A stretch of 64,000 nucleotides of DNA from the NCBI GenBank assembly GCA_024742835.1, contig JANSXS010000014.1:1-64000 (forward strand). Direction: 5' to 3'. This stretch comes from Paracoccaceae bacterium (GTDB lineage Bacteria; Pseudomonadota; Alphaproteobacteria; Rhodobacterales; Rhodobacteraceae). The position numbers were made by a program, and so were the translations under genes. The notes under the pieces are model-generated. The model was not told where the DNA came from. It ran no database searches and worked only from the letters and a program-made list of their open reading frames with translations. This document shows, piece after piece, positions 27,902-37,626 of this stretch; within the stretch, counting starts at the first letter, position 1, and every line of letters starts with the position of its first letter.

Positions 27902-29258
27902 TGTTAGCAGCCTTGATGTAGATCATGGGGTTGACAGCCTTGCCGCCTACGCGGACCTCGTAGTGTAAATGCGTACCCGTGGAACGTCCAGTATTGCCCA
28001 TATCACCGATCCGGTCCCCGCGCGAGACCCTTTGACCCTTCTTCACGCGGATTTTGGACATATGGGCATAACGCGTCTCGATTCCGAATTCGTGCTGGAT
28101 CTTGACCAGCCGTCCATAGCCCGACTGCCAGCCTGCGTGAACAACGACACCGTCGGCGGTTGAATAGATCGGCGTACCGTGCGGGGCCGCGAAATCGGTG
28201 CCTGAATGCATCCGCCCCCATCTCATGCCGAAGCCGGATGTGTAGCGAAAGGAATTCTTGACCGGCATGGCAAAGGGCGCACGCGTGGCGGCGATGCGGT
28301 ACAGGTTCAGCTTGTCCATCTGGTCAAGTATGCGATTCGCGCGCAGCGTATCGGCTGAAGCCACCTCGCCACGGGTGGAAAAGCTGAGTGGCATCAGCGG
28401 GCCACCCTGACCGGAATAGCCTTGCCGCACCGAGTTGATCAGGGTGTCGGTATTGAGCCCGGCAGCCGTGAACATCTTGTCCAAAGGCTCGACGGAGATC
28501 GACATCGCCTCTTCGAGCTGGCGGAAGATCTGTTCGTTCTGATCCTCCATAAGCTGGATGCGGGCCGCCATTTCATCGGCCTGCAACAGAGCGTCCTGCG
28601 CATCCTTTTCGATCTGGTCACGTTGGCGGGCCGTGTCGGCCAGTGCCGCCGTCATGAAATCTAGGGTTCCGTCGTCCGACGACCCGTTGCTCTGCCCGCG
28701 CAGGTCCGTATCGCCGTTGTTTTCCAGCATGTTGGCCAGCGTTTCGGCCTCGACGCGAGCGCTGTCGCGCTCGCCCATGGCCCGGCGCAAGGTGGACTGG
28801 ATCACTTCGATCCCTGTTTCCAACTCGTGGCGGCGGGTTTCAGAGGTCAGAAGCTGTGTCTGCATGACAGAGATCTGTTCCAGCGCGGAATTGAAGCGGT
28901 TCTGGGCAGCCAACGCCTCTTCGGCGCGTTTGTTGCGTTCACTTTCAAGCGCGTTCAGCCGGGCTTCGTAGGTGCGCTGATCGCGCTTGGCCTGGTCGCG
29001 GAAATTGCCCGACCCGATCGAGTCCATGACAAGAACCGCGGTGGCTATGATCGCCCATGCTACAATCGCCGATCCGCCCATGAAGGCAAGCAGCTGCGAC
29101 TCTGGTTTGAGACGGATGAAGCGCGTGTCGCTGTCGGAGCGCAGGAAAACCCGACGTTCGGGAAAATACCGTTCGAGCACGGCATGAAATCTGATTGCCA
29201 ATCGTGTTCGCAAGAAATCCTGTCCTCTGTACCGTTCCCCTGGTCGGCGCTCTGACAT
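27891..29258 (-). CDS. membrane-anchored M23 peptidase
   Basis: A 455-residue LytM/M23 metallopeptidase. One membrane helix near 57-80 follows a basic cytoplasmic N-terminus. A long coiled coil (about 85-250) reaches into the periplasm. The C-terminal M23 domain has the zinc ligands His351 and Asp355 in HSGTD and the HLHYE motif at 430-434, so it looks catalytically competent. It probably cuts peptidoglycan cross-links. It overlaps and precedes the bactofilin gene, its likely scaffold. Confidence 0.92.
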   Translation of the reverse strand: MSERRPGERYRGQDFLRTRLAIRFHAVLERYFPERRVFLRSDSDTRFIRLKPESQLLAFMGGSAIVAWAIIATAVLVMDSIGSGNFRDQAKRDQRTYEARLNALESERNKRAEEALAAQNRFNSALEQISVMQTQLLTSETRRHELETGIEVIQSTLRRAMGERDSARVEAETLANMLENNGDTDLRGQSNGSSDDGTLDFMTAALADTARQRDQIEKDAQDALLQADEMAARIQLMEDQNEQIFRQLEEAMSISVEPLDKMFTAAGLNTDTLINSVRQGYSGQGGPLMPLSFSTRGEVASADTLRANRILDQMDKLNLYRIAATRAPFAMPVKNSFRYTSGFGMRWGRMHSGTDFAAPHGTPIYSTADGVVVHAGWQSGYGRLVKIQHEFGIETRYAHMSKIRVKKGQRVSRGDRIGDMGNTGRSTGTHLHYEVRVGGKAVNPMIYIKAANNVF

Positions 29259-29469
29259 TTGTCCGCCGGGCCTGTCCGTGCCCGTTTGCGGATGTCCCTT
29301 TGCTGGCCCGGCGTAACCGGCGGCACCGTCAGGGGTTGGGTATACAGAGGTTTCTGATTGGGCAAGATTTTTGGCTGGCCCATCACGGACGTAAGGCGAT
29401 ATCCCGCCAAATTGGCGAAAAATTGCCGATTTTTAAGGGCTTGCAGAGCGCGGCACCCTATACCTTTGC

Positions 29470-30282
29470 CTATGTTCCGGCGAGCGGCCAGTAGAAATCC
29501 GGCGGCAGGCCGGCTTCGGCGCGTTTTTCCTCGTTGAAGGGCGGTTTGAGCGCGCCGTGAAAATAGCGCCGCACCAGATCGTGAAACACCTCCTTGGGAT
29601 CAAGCTCGTGACGGCCGCACAGGAAATGGAACCATTTCGAGCCATAAGCGACGTGGCCCACCTCCTCGGCATAGATCGTGCGCAGTGCCGTTACGGCCCC
29701 GTCGGCACCCGCCTTTTCGAAAATTTCGATCATGCTGGGGGTCACGTCCAGGCCCCGCGCCTCCAGGACCATGGGCACGACCGCCAGCCGGCCCATGAAA
29801 TCCTTTGCGGTGTCTTCGGCCGCGCGCCACATGCCGGCATGGGCGTCAAGCGCGCCGTAATGGCTGCCCATCTCTGCAAGGCAATCACAGATCAGCCGGA
29901 AATGCTTGGATTCCTCGTCCGCCGATTTCACCCAGTCATCGTAAAAGCCCAAGGGCATCGGAGTGTCTGTAAAGCGTGCAATGATGTCCCAGTGCAGATC
30001 GACTGCGTTCAGTTCGATATGGGCCACCGCATGCAACAGCGCGATGCGGCCCTGCGGGCTGCCGGGCTTGCGCCGGGGCACGTCGCGGGGGTCCAACAGG
30101 CGGGGCGCTTCGGGGCGCGCGGGCCGGTCGGGCGGGGTCGCATGGCCTATGGGCGGGGGCGTGCCTGCATCGCGGGCGGCTGTCCACGCGGCGGCGTGGA
30201 CGCGCGAAAGGGCCGTCTTGGCGTGCCCGTCGGCGGTGGACAGAACCTCCACCGCCATCTGAGACAAGGTTTGCGCCGTCAC
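29470..30282 (-). CDS. DUF455 family ferritin-like protein
   Basis: A 270-residue protein of the DUF455 family with a predicted di-iron ferritin-like four-helix bundle. Glu and His residues in spaced pairs fit metal binding: HAVAHIELNAVDLHWD near 84-99, SADEESKHFRLI near 120-131 and YAEEVGHVAYG near 204-214. Function is not established. Its ATG overlaps the bcp stop by four bases, so it is co-expressed with a peroxiredoxin and may share an oxidative-stress or iron context. Confidence 0.85.
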   Translation of the reverse strand: MTAQTLSQMAVEVLSTADGHAKTALSRVHAAAWTAARDAGTPPPIGHATPPDRPARPEAPRLLDPRDVPRRKPGSPQGRIALLHAVAHIELNAVDLHWDIIARFTDTPMPLGFYDDWVKSADEESKHFRLICDCLAEMGSHYGALDAHAGMWRAAEDTAKDFMGRLAVVPMVLEARGLDVTPSMIEIFEKAGADGAVTALRTIYAEEVGHVAYGSKWFHFLCGRHELDPKEVFHDLVRRYFHGALKPPFNEEKRAEAGLPPDFYWPLAGT

Positions 30283-30740
30283 AGCGCGCGGACCGCGTCA
30301 AGCACGTCCTCGGCGTGGCCGGGCACCTTTACCTTGGGCCAGATGCGGGCGATCTTGCCCTCGCCGTCAATAAGCACGGTTGTACGTTCGATCCCCATGA
30401 AGCTTTTGCCGTACATCTTTTTTTCCGTCCAGACACCGTAAAGCTCGCATACCCCGCTTTCGGCATCCGACAGCAACGGCACCGCAAGCGCGTGCTTGTC
30501 GCGGAATTTTTCATGTTTGGCGACGGTATCCTTGGAAATGCCAAAGACCTGCGCACCGGCGGCGGCGAATTCGGGGGCAAGCTGGGTAAAGGCCAACGCC
30601 TCCTTGGTGCAGCCGGACGTGTCATCGCGGGGATAAAAGAACAGGACAACGGGCGCGGGGCGCTGCGCGGACAGGGTGACGGTATCGCCGCCATCACGCG
30701 GGAGGGTAAAGTCAGGTGCGGACTCGCCGTGCTGTGGCAT
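30279..30740 (-). CDS. bcp: thioredoxin-dependent thiol peroxidase (Bcp/PrxQ)
   Basis: A 153-residue peroxiredoxin of the Bcp/PrxQ group that reduces hydroperoxides using thioredoxin. The peroxidatic Cys44 is in RDDTSGCTKEA, where the usual Pro before Gly is Ser. The PrxQ resolving cysteine five residues later is absent; the only other Cys is in GVCELYG. It may therefore act as a 1-Cys form or use that distant Cys. It is the first gene of a two-gene unit with the DUF455 protein and diverges from the AsmA-like gene. Confidence 0.92.
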   Translation of the reverse strand: MPQHGESAPDFTLPRDGGDTVTLSAQRPAPVVLFFYPRDDTSGCTKEALAFTQLAPEFAAAGAQVFGISKDTVAKHEKFRDKHALAVPLLSDAESGVCELYGVWTEKKMYGKSFMGIERTTVLIDGEGKIARIWPKVKVPGHAEDVLDAVRAL

Positions 30741-30835
30741 GAGAGCTTCCTTTGTTTTGTGAAAGTAATTGGCATATTAAGGCGGCAGAGGCGAGAATAA
30801 AGCCACCGGGCGCGGTGTCGCGCCAGACAGGACCG

Positions 30836-33800
30836 ATGACGGATACAAAAAACCAAAAGAGGCGGGGCCTGCGGCTATGGAAGGCCGGATTGTGGACCGG
30901 TGCGGTAGCGCTGCTGATCGCGGCCGCTTGCACGGTCGCGGCTTTGGCGCTGATTGGCACACGGATATCGGCCCCCGATTGGTTGCGCGCCGAACTGACC
31001 CAACGGATCAACACGCAACTGGCGGATGTCACGCTGGACTTCGGAGATGTCGCCGCGATGCTGGAAGACGGATTCGCGCCGCGCCTGATATTGCGCGACG
31101 TGACGGTGCGTGGCCCGGGCGGGGCCGAACTTGCCAATCTCAGCGATGTACAGGCGGATGTGCAACTGCGCCCGTTGGCGCGCGGCGAGATCCGGCCGGA
31201 CGCGATCCGCCTGTCGGGGGCCCAGGTGCTGGTGCGGCGCAGCAAATCCGGTGCGGTTGGACTAAGCGTTGGCGCGGATGCCCCCACCGTCCGGCAGGCC
31301 GCGAATATCGCGGGCCTGATTGGCGAAGTGGATACGCTTTTGCAGCGGCCCGCCTTTGAGATGCTGACCCGGATTGATGCCGAGAACCTGACGCTGCGCT
31401 ACGAGGATGCGCGCGCCGAACGGGCCTGGACAGCGGATGGCGGGCGCGTGATGCTGGAGCGGTCGGGCCGTGACCTTCGCTTGCGCGGCGATGTCGTTTT
31501 GCTGGGCGAGCGCGATTACGCCACCACGCTGGAGATGAATTACACCAGCCGGATCGGCGACACGCAGGCCGAGATCGGCATCAGCCTGGAGGACATGCCG
31601 GCGCGCGACATCGCGGGCCAATCCCCGGCGCTGGCCTGGCTTGCGGCGCTGGATGCGCCGATTTCAGGTGCCTTGCGGGCCGGGGTGGATGCCGAAGGGC
31701 GACTGGGGCCGCTCAACGCGACGCTGCAAATCGGGGCGGGCGCCATTCGGCCCACAGATGCGACCACGCCGATCACCTTTGACAGTGTGCGCAGCTATTT
31801 CACCTACGATCCGGCAGAGCAGGTCATTGCCTTCAACGAGATCTCCATCGACAGCAAATGGGTCAAGACCCGAGCCGAGGGGCGCGCCTATCTTGTCGGG
31901 CTGGATCAGGGCTGGCCAAGCGAGATCCTGTTGCAGGTCCGGCTGGACGACATTCGCGCCAATCCCGCCGGGCTTTATTCAGAGCCTGTGACGCTTGACG
32001 AGGCGGGGATGGACCTGCGGCTTCAGCTTGATCCGTTTGTGCTTAGCCTCGGGCAACTCAGCCTGGAGGATCAGGGCGAGGTTCTGATCGCCAGCGGCGA
32101 GGCTCGCGCCGAGCCGGGCGGCTGGGACCTTTCCGTGGATGGGCAGATGGGGACAATCGCGCCCGACCGGCTGTTGGCGCTTTGGCCCGAAACCGTCAAG
32201 TACAAGACTCGCAGCTGGCTTGTCGACAATGTGCAAAGCGCCGGGCTGCACGATATTCAGTTCGCCTTGCGGTCGCGCCCGAAGCGCAGCCCGGATTTTT
32301 TCCTCGGCTTTGATTTCACCGATTTTTCCACCCGCTTCATCAAGACCCTGCCAGTGATCGAGGCGGCGCATGGTCATGCGACGCTGAATGAAAATCGTTT
32401 CGTCGTCTCGGCCCTGGGCGGGTTTGTGACCGCGCCGCTTGGCGGGCAGATCGACATTTCCGGCACGTCCTTCCAGATCCCGGATGTGCGCATAAAGCAG
32501 ACGCCCGCTCATGTGGATGTGCGCACCGAAAGCACGATCACGGCTGCTCTGTCGCTGTTGGATGAAGAGCCGTTTCGCTTCATGCAAAAGGCAGATCAGC
32601 CGGTCACGCTTGCGGACGGGCGCGCGCGCCTGTCTGGAACGCTTGATTTTCTGCTTCTTGAAAAGCTGACCGTCGATCAGGTCGCGTTCGATATCGCGGG
32701 CCAGCTAACCGATCTGCGCAGCGACACGCTGATCGAGGGGCGCAATCTGAGCGCAAAGGCGCTGGATCTGCGCGCTACGACCGAAACGCTGACGATCACC
32801 GGCGCGGGGCGCCTGGGGCAGGTGCCATTCGATGCGGCGTTCGAAACCCCGCTGCGCACGCCGCCAGGTGGCGGACAGAGCGTGATCATCGGCACGGTGG
32901 ATCTGTCGCCTGCCTTTGCCGAGGAGTTCCGTCTGGGCCTGCCCCCAGGGAGCCTTACCGGCACCGGACAGGCCCGTGTCGAGATCACGTTGGAAAAGGG
33001 CCGGCCCGGCGATTTCGAACTGACATCCGATCTGGCCGGGGTCGGGCTGTCCTTGCCACAGATCGACTGGGCGCTTTCGCGCGGCGGCACGGGGCGGCTG
33101 GAGGTGCTTGGCCGGTTGGGTGCGCCGCCTGCCATTGACCGGATCGTGTTGGATGCCGCAGGGCTGAGCGCGCGTGGCACGGTGGCGCTGAGTCCGGATG
33201 GCCAGCTTGATCGCGCGTCATTTACGCGGGTGCGTGTGGGCGACTGGATCGACGCGCCGGTCGAGCTTGTCGGCCGGGGGCAGGCGGCCCCGGCGGTGCG
33301 GGTGCTTGGCGGGATGATCGACCTGCGCAAGACCTCGCTCGCGGGGCAGGGTGCTGCGGGCAGTGTTGCGCGCGCCGATCGCGGACCCGCGTCGATCGTG
33401 TTGGACCGGCTGCAAATTTCGGACGGGATCGCGCTGACCAATTTTCGCGCCGAGTTGCGGCTGGCAGGCGGCGTGCGCGGCACGTTTTCGGGGCGGGTCA
33501 ACGGGCTTTCCGAAATCATCGGCAGCGTGAGGCCGCAGGCCGGACGCAGCGCGTTTCGCGTGCAGGCACAGGACGCGGGCGGCGTTCTGGGTGCGGCTGG
33601 ATTGATGCAGCAGGCGCGCAACGGCAAACTTGACCTGACACTTTTGCCCGGGCAGGCCCGTGGCACCTATGAGGGCCAGCTTAAAATGCGCGGTGGTATG
33701 CGGCTCAAGAACGCGCCGGCCATGGCCGCGCTTTTGAATGCGATCAGCGTGGTGGGGCTGCTGGAACAATTGGGCGGTGAGGGTATCCATTTTGAAGCGG

Positions 33801-34225
33801 TCGACGCGCGGTTTCAGCTTTCACCGGATCGCGTGACGCTTTATTCCAGCAGTGCCGTGGGGGCGTCGATGGGGATTTCAATGGATGGCTATTACGACAT
33901 GCGCAACAAGCTGATGGACATGCAGGGGGTGATTTCACCGATCTACGTGGTCAATGCCGTGGGCGGGTTGTTCACCCGGCGTGGCGAAGGTTTGTTTGGC
34001 TTCAACTACACACTTCGTGGACGCGCCACCGATCCACAGGTCAACGTCAACCCGCTTTCGGCCCTGACGCCCGGCATGTTCCGCGACTTGTTTCGGCGCC
34101 CTCCGCCACGCGTTCAATCGCCCTTGGGGGCTGCCACGGGGCAGGCGGGCACGGCCACGCCGCAAGAGCCGGAAGCCTCCCGATCGCCAGTGCGCAGTTT
34201 CGACCACAGGCAGCATGACAGATGA
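30836..34225 (+). CDS. AsmA-like / DUF3971 large envelope protein
   Basis: A 1129-residue protein with one N-terminal membrane helix (about 20-42) followed by a very long beta-rich periplasmic region. DUF3971-type sequence fills the middle and an AsmA-like C-terminal domain (about 890-1080, with [19 protein letters not shown]) ends it. Relatives (YhdP, TamB, AsmA) form hydrophobic-groove bridges that carry phospholipid to the outer membrane; applying that here is inference. The start is the ATG with CAGGA ahead. The stop overlaps the queA start by four bases. Confidence 0.85.
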   Translation: MTDTKNQKRRGLRLWKAGLWTGAVALLIAAACTVAALALIGTRISAPDWLRAELTQRINTQLADVTLDFGDVAAMLEDGFAPRLILRDVTVRGPGGAELANLSDVQADVQLRPLARGEIRPDAIRLSGAQVLVRRSKSGAVGLSVGADAPTVRQAANIAGLIGEVDTLLQRPAFEMLTRIDAENLTLRYEDARAERAWTADGGRVMLERSGRDLRLRGDVVLLGERDYATTLEMNYTSRIGDTQAEIGISLEDMPARDIAGQSPALAWLAALDAPISGALRAGVDAEGRLGPLNATLQIGAGAIRPTDATTPITFDSVRSYFTYDPAEQVIAFNEISIDSKWVKTRAEGRAYLVGLDQGWPSEILLQVRLDDIRANPAGLYSEPVTLDEAGMDLRLQLDPFVLSLGQLSLEDQGEVLIASGEARAEPGGWDLSVDGQMGTIAPDRLLALWPETVKYKTRSWLVDNVQSAGLHDIQFALRSRPKRSPDFFLGFDFTDFSTRFIKTLPVIEAAHGHATLNENRFVVSALGGFVTAPLGGQIDISGTSFQIPDVRIKQTPAHVDVRTESTITAALSLLDEEPFRFMQKADQPVTLADGRARLSGTLDFLLLEKLTVDQVAFDIAGQLTDLRSDTLIEGRNLSAKALDLRATTETLTITGAGRLGQVPFDAAFETPLRTPPGGGQSVIIGTVDLSPAFAEEFRLGLPPGSLTGTGQARVEITLEKGRPGDFELTSDLAGVGLSLPQIDWALSRGGTGRLEVLGRLGAPPAIDRIVLDAAGLSARGTVALSPDGQLDRASFTRVRVGDWIDAPVELVGRGQAAPAVRVLGGMIDLRKTSLAGQGAAGSVARADRGPASIVLDRLQISDGIALTNFRAELRLAGGVRGTFSGRVNGLSEIIGSVRPQAGRSAFRVQAQDAGGVLGAAGLMQQARNGKLDLTLLPGQARGTYEGQLKMRGGMRLKNAPAMAALLNAISVVGLLEQLGGEGIHFEAVDARFQLSPDRVTLYSSSAVGASMGISMDGYYDMRNKLMDMQGVISPIYVVNAVGGLFTRRGEGLFGFNYTLRGRATDPQVNVNPLSALTPGMFRDLFRRPPPRVQSPLGAATGQAGTATPQEPEASRSPVRSFDHRQHDR

Positions 34226-35271
34226 AGCTGTCCGATTTCGATTTTGACCTGCCCGAGCATCTGATCGCCCTTCGACCTGCCAAGCCGCGCAGTTCTGCCC
34301 GGCTTCTGGTGGCGCAGGGCGACGCGATCCACGATGCCGTTGTCCGCGATCTGGGGGATTGGCTGCGCCCCGGTGATCGGCTGGTGCTGAACGATACGCA
34401 GGTTATTCCGGCCCGGCTGACTGGCACGCGGCAGCGTGATGGTGCGGCGGGTCAGACCGAGGCACGCATCGAAGTGACCCTGCTGGACGCCACCGCTGAT
34501 GGCGGCTGGCGCGCGCTTGTCAAACCGCTCAAGAAGCTGCACGAGGGGGAGCGCGTGCGCTTTGCAGCCGGGTTGGAGGCGGTTCTGGAGGCCAAGCACG
34601 AGGGGCAGGGCGTGCTGCGCTTCAACCTTGAAGGCGCGGCATTCGACGCCGCGCTGAATGCTGCCGGGGCGATGCCGCTGCCGCCTTATATCGCCGCCAA
34701 ACGCGCAGCGGATGCGCAGGACCACGAGGATTACCAGACGGTCTTTGCCCGCAATGCCGGTGCGGTCGCCGCGCCCACTGCCAGCCTGCATTTTGACCGT
34801 CCGCTGCTGGATCGGTTGGCGGCAAGGGGCGTGGGGTTTACCCATGTCACGCTACATGTGGGCGCGGGTACATTCTTGCCGGTCAAGGTCGAGGATGTGA
34901 CCACCCACAAGATGCATTCCGAATGGGGTGAGGTCAGCGAAACCGCCGCCGCCGAGATCGCTGCCACCCGCGCGGCGGGTGGGCGCGTGATCCCGGTGGG
35001 CACTACCGCGCTGCGCCTGATCGAAAGCGCCGCGCGGGGCGGGTCTATCCATCCGTGGCGCGGCGACACGGATATTTTCATTTACCCCGGATTCGCGTTT
35101 CAGGTGACAGACGCGCTGATGACCAATTTCCATCTGCCCAGATCCACGCTTATGATGCTGGTCAGCGCCTTGATGGGCCGGGACCGGATCATGTCCATCT
35201 ATGCCCATGCGCTGACGCAGGAGTACAGGTTCTTCAGCTATGGCGACGCATCGCTCCTGATCCCGGAGTAA
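34222..35271 (+). CDS. queA: tRNA preQ1(34) S-adenosylmethionine ribosyltransferase-isomerase
   Basis: QueA, 349 residues, converts preQ1 in tRNA position 34 to epoxyqueuosine using the ribosyl part of AdoMet. Family stretches include [23 protein letters not shown] split over the start, [13 protein letters not shown] near 54-66, [10 protein letters not shown] and the C-terminal [16 protein letters not shown]. It overlaps the AsmA-like gene by four bases and is followed by a terminator, giving a two-gene transcription unit. Confidence 0.96.
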   Translation: MKLSDFDFDLPEHLIALRPAKPRSSARLLVAQGDAIHDAVVRDLGDWLRPGDRLVLNDTQVIPARLTGTRQRDGAAGQTEARIEVTLLDATADGGWRALVKPLKKLHEGERVRFAAGLEAVLEAKHEGQGVLRFNLEGAAFDAALNAAGAMPLPPYIAAKRAADAQDHEDYQTVFARNAGAVAAPTASLHFDRPLLDRLAARGVGFTHVTLHVGAGTFLPVKVEDVTTHKMHSEWGEVSETAAAEIAATRAAGGRVIPVGTTALRLIESAARGGSIHPWRGDTDIFIYPGFAFQVTDALMTNFHLPRSTLMMLVSALMGRDRIMSIYAHALTQEYRFFSYGDASLLIPE

Positions 35272-35408
35272 CATGGTTCGCGGCACGGGCGGACCACGCG
35301 ATACGGACACGAGGCGGGCGGCTGACCGCAATACCGGCTACATCGAAGGAACCGCGCCGGTTTCGGGCCGTTCCCTGTGGAACCCGAGCCTTTGGGCTGC
35401 AAGAGAGG

Positions 35409-35438
35409 CGCGACCGGACCTGTTCGGGTCGCGTTTTG
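35409..35438 (+). terminator. terminator after queA
   Basis: CGCGACC at 35409-35415 pairs with GGTCGCG at 35427-35433, followed by TTTTG. A second hairpin, GTTCC/GGAAC at 35370-35383, lies ahead of it. Nothing else is seen in the 243 bases between queA and the transporter gene. Confidence 0.65.
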
Positions 35439-35514
35439 TCGCGACATCGACACAGGTCCGCGTGTAAGCATACGGCATCCCGTCACTGTCGGCGGGTGCC
35501 TTTGGAGGTGATAG

Positions 35515-36783
35515 ATGTTTTCGGTTCTGTCGAGCGCATGGGCGCTGTTGTTGGGTATGATGCTCTTGCAGGTCGGCAACGGGATGCAGGGCACGCTGCT
35601 TGGCATTCGTGGCGAGATCGAAGGTTTCTCCACGCTGGAAATGTCACTGATCATGTCCGGCTACTTTCTTGGGTTCCTGTTCGGCTCGCGCGCGGCGCCG
35701 GAAATGATCCGGCGGGTCGGGCATGTGCGGGTCTTCGCGGCGCTTGCCTCGCTGATCTCGGCGGTTATGATCCTCTATCCCGCCTTCACGGACCCCTACC
35801 TGTGGGGCGCGGGGCGCATCCTGATCGGCTTTTGCTTTTCCGGCGTTTACGTCACCGCCGAAAGCTGGCTGAACAATGCGGCCACGAATGAAAACCGTGG
35901 CAAGGCGTTGTCGCTTTACATGATCGTGCAGATGGTGGGCATCGTCAGCGCACAGGCCCTGTTGCTGACCGCCGATCCCGGAGGTTTCATCCTGTTCATC
36001 ATCCCGTCGGTCCTGATTTCGTTGTCCTTTGCGCCCATCCTGTTGTCGATCAGCCCGACGCCGGCTTTCGACACGGCCAAGCCGATGAGCCTGCGCGAGA
36101 TCGCCTCTGTCTCGCCGCTTGGCTGTGTGGGCATGTTCTTGATGGGGGGCGTGTTTTCGGCGCAATTCGGCATGGCGGCGGTGTACGGTACGCGCGCGGG
36201 CCTGTCGGTGGCCGAAATCTCGACCTTCGTTGCGGCCTTCTATGTTGGCGCGGTGCTGCTACAATATCCGTTGGGCTGGCTGTCGGACCGCATGGACCGT
36301 CGCTTGCTGATCCTGATGGTGGCGGCGGGCTGTGCGCTGGGCGCGCTGATCGGCGCGATGCTGGGCAGCATTTTTACCATGTTGCTGGTCGCGGCCTTCG
36401 TGGTCGGGGGCATGTCCAATCCGCTGTATTCGCTGCTGATCGCCTACACGAACGATTTTCTGCAATATGACGACATGGCCGCCGCCGCGGGTGGCATGGT
36501 GTTCATCAATGGTCTGGGGGCCGTGGCCGGGCCGTTCCTGACCGGCTGGATGATGGGCCTGTTCGGGCCAAGCGGCTATTTCATCTTTATCGGCGGGCTT
36601 TGCGCCGCGTTGGTGGCTTATGCCGCGTATCGCATGACCGTGCGGCCCGCGCCGTCTGTGCAGGATACCGAAAGCTACGCCGCCGTGTCGCCGGGCGCGT
36701 CACCTGCCGCTGTCTATTTCGCGCAGGAAGCGGCGATGGAGGCCTCGCAGGATGATCCCGCAGAGGAGGCGCGCGCCGGTTAA
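35515..36783 (+). CDS. MFS transporter (YcaD-like)
   Basis: A 422-residue major facilitator protein with about 12 membrane helices and a hydrophilic C-terminal tail. Typical motifs are GYFLGFLFGSRAAPEMIRRVGH in the first loop region and YPLGWLSDRMDRRLL in the mid-protein repeat of that loop. The substrate is unknown; the nearest general type is the YcaD group. The start is the ATG after TTGGAGGTGAT. It forms a single-gene unit downstream of the queA terminator. Confidence 0.88.
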   Translation: MFSVLSSAWALLLGMMLLQVGNGMQGTLLGIRGEIEGFSTLEMSLIMSGYFLGFLFGSRAAPEMIRRVGHVRVFAALASLISAVMILYPAFTDPYLWGAGRILIGFCFSGVYVTAESWLNNAATNENRGKALSLYMIVQMVGIVSAQALLLTADPGGFILFIIPSVLISLSFAPILLSISPTPAFDTAKPMSLREIASVSPLGCVGMFLMGGVFSAQFGMAAVYGTRAGLSVAEISTFVAAFYVGAVLLQYPLGWLSDRMDRRLLILMVAAGCALGALIGAMLGSIFTMLLVAAFVVGGMSNPLYSLLIAYTNDFLQYDDMAAAAGGMVFINGLGAVAGPFLTGWMMGLFGPSGYFIFIGGLCAALVAYAAYRMTVRPAPSVQDTESYAAVSPGASPAAVYFAQEAAMEASQDDPAEEARAG

Positions 36784-36886
36784 GCACGACACGCGATCTG
36801 TCGCCGATGTAGCAAATTTTTACTGTTCAGCGTCGGTGTGATCCAGTTAACCTGAACCAAGTCCTGCGTGAGTTGAGGAGAGTGGT

Positions 36887-37471
36887 ATGAAAGCGCCCGA
36901 AGACGTTCTGAATTTTTGGCTCGACGAGATCGGGCCTGACGGGTGGTATGACGGATCGCCGGACACCGATGAAAAGGTCCGCGCTCGGTTTGAAGACACC
37001 TGGAACCGGGCCTATGAAGGGGCTTACGGGCTTTGGCTGACATATCCCAGCGGTACGCTGGCCTATATCATCCTGATGGACCAGTTCCCGCGCAACATGT
37101 TCCGGGGGGAGGCGCTTGCCTTTGCCACCGACAAACAGGCGCTGGCGGCGGCCAAGGGGGCCATCCATCGTGGATGGGATCTGCGCATCGACGAGCCGGC
37201 GCGCCAGTTCTTCTATCTGCCGCTGATGCATTCGGAAAACCTGTACGATCAGGACCGCTGCGTGCGCTTGATTTGTGACCGCCTGCCCGAAAGCGGTGCC
37301 GATAGCCTGTTGCACGCCCGCGCGCATCGCGAGGTGATCCGCCGTTTTGGCAGGTTCCCTTATCGAAACGCGGCCCTGTCGCGCCCGTCCTCGGGCTGCG
37401 AGTCGGATTATGTGCAGGGCGGGGGTTATGGCAGCACCGTGCGCGCCTTGAAGAAATCCGACGCGGCCTGA
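36887..37471 (+). CDS. DUF924 family protein
   Basis: A 194-residue helical protein of the DUF924 family, function unknown. Family signatures are VLNFWLDEIGPDGWYDG near the start, IILMDQFPRNMFRG near 63-76, FFYLPLMHSENLYDQ near 109-123 and RFGRFPYRNAALSR near 153-167. The ATG is preceded by GAGGAGAG. It is cytoplasmic by composition. A long inverted repeat follows about 65 bases after its stop. Confidence 0.88.
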   Translation: MKAPEDVLNFWLDEIGPDGWYDGSPDTDEKVRARFEDTWNRAYEGAYGLWLTYPSGTLAYIILMDQFPRNMFRGEALAFATDKQALAAAKGAIHRGWDLRIDEPARQFFYLPLMHSENLYDQDRCVRLICDRLPESGADSLLHARAHREVIRRFGRFPYRNAALSRPSSGCESDYVQGGGYGSTVRALKKSDAA

Positions 37472-37537
37472 CCCGGCAGAAGACACGCCGACGCAAAAGA
37501 TACACCGACAGAGTCCATGCCACCCGCTGCGCGGTGG

Positions 37538-37594
37538 CGTGACAATTGCATTGTCACGTTGTGATCGCGCGGCAGATAGTTTAATATCAAACTA
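37538..37594. promoter_or_regulatory. two inverted repeats upstream of lpdA
   Basis: Arms CGTGACAAT and ATTGTCACG (37538-37558) form a perfect 9-bp inverted repeat with a 3-base centre. Next, TAGTTT and AAACTA (37577-37594) flank a 6-base centre. Both lie in the 155-base gap before lpdA. The first could also act as a terminator hairpin for the DUF924 gene, though no T-run follows. No regulator can be named. Confidence 0.45.
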
Positions 37595-37626
37595 AATTCA
37601 GATCCAGCTTGAGCCCGGAGGCAGAC

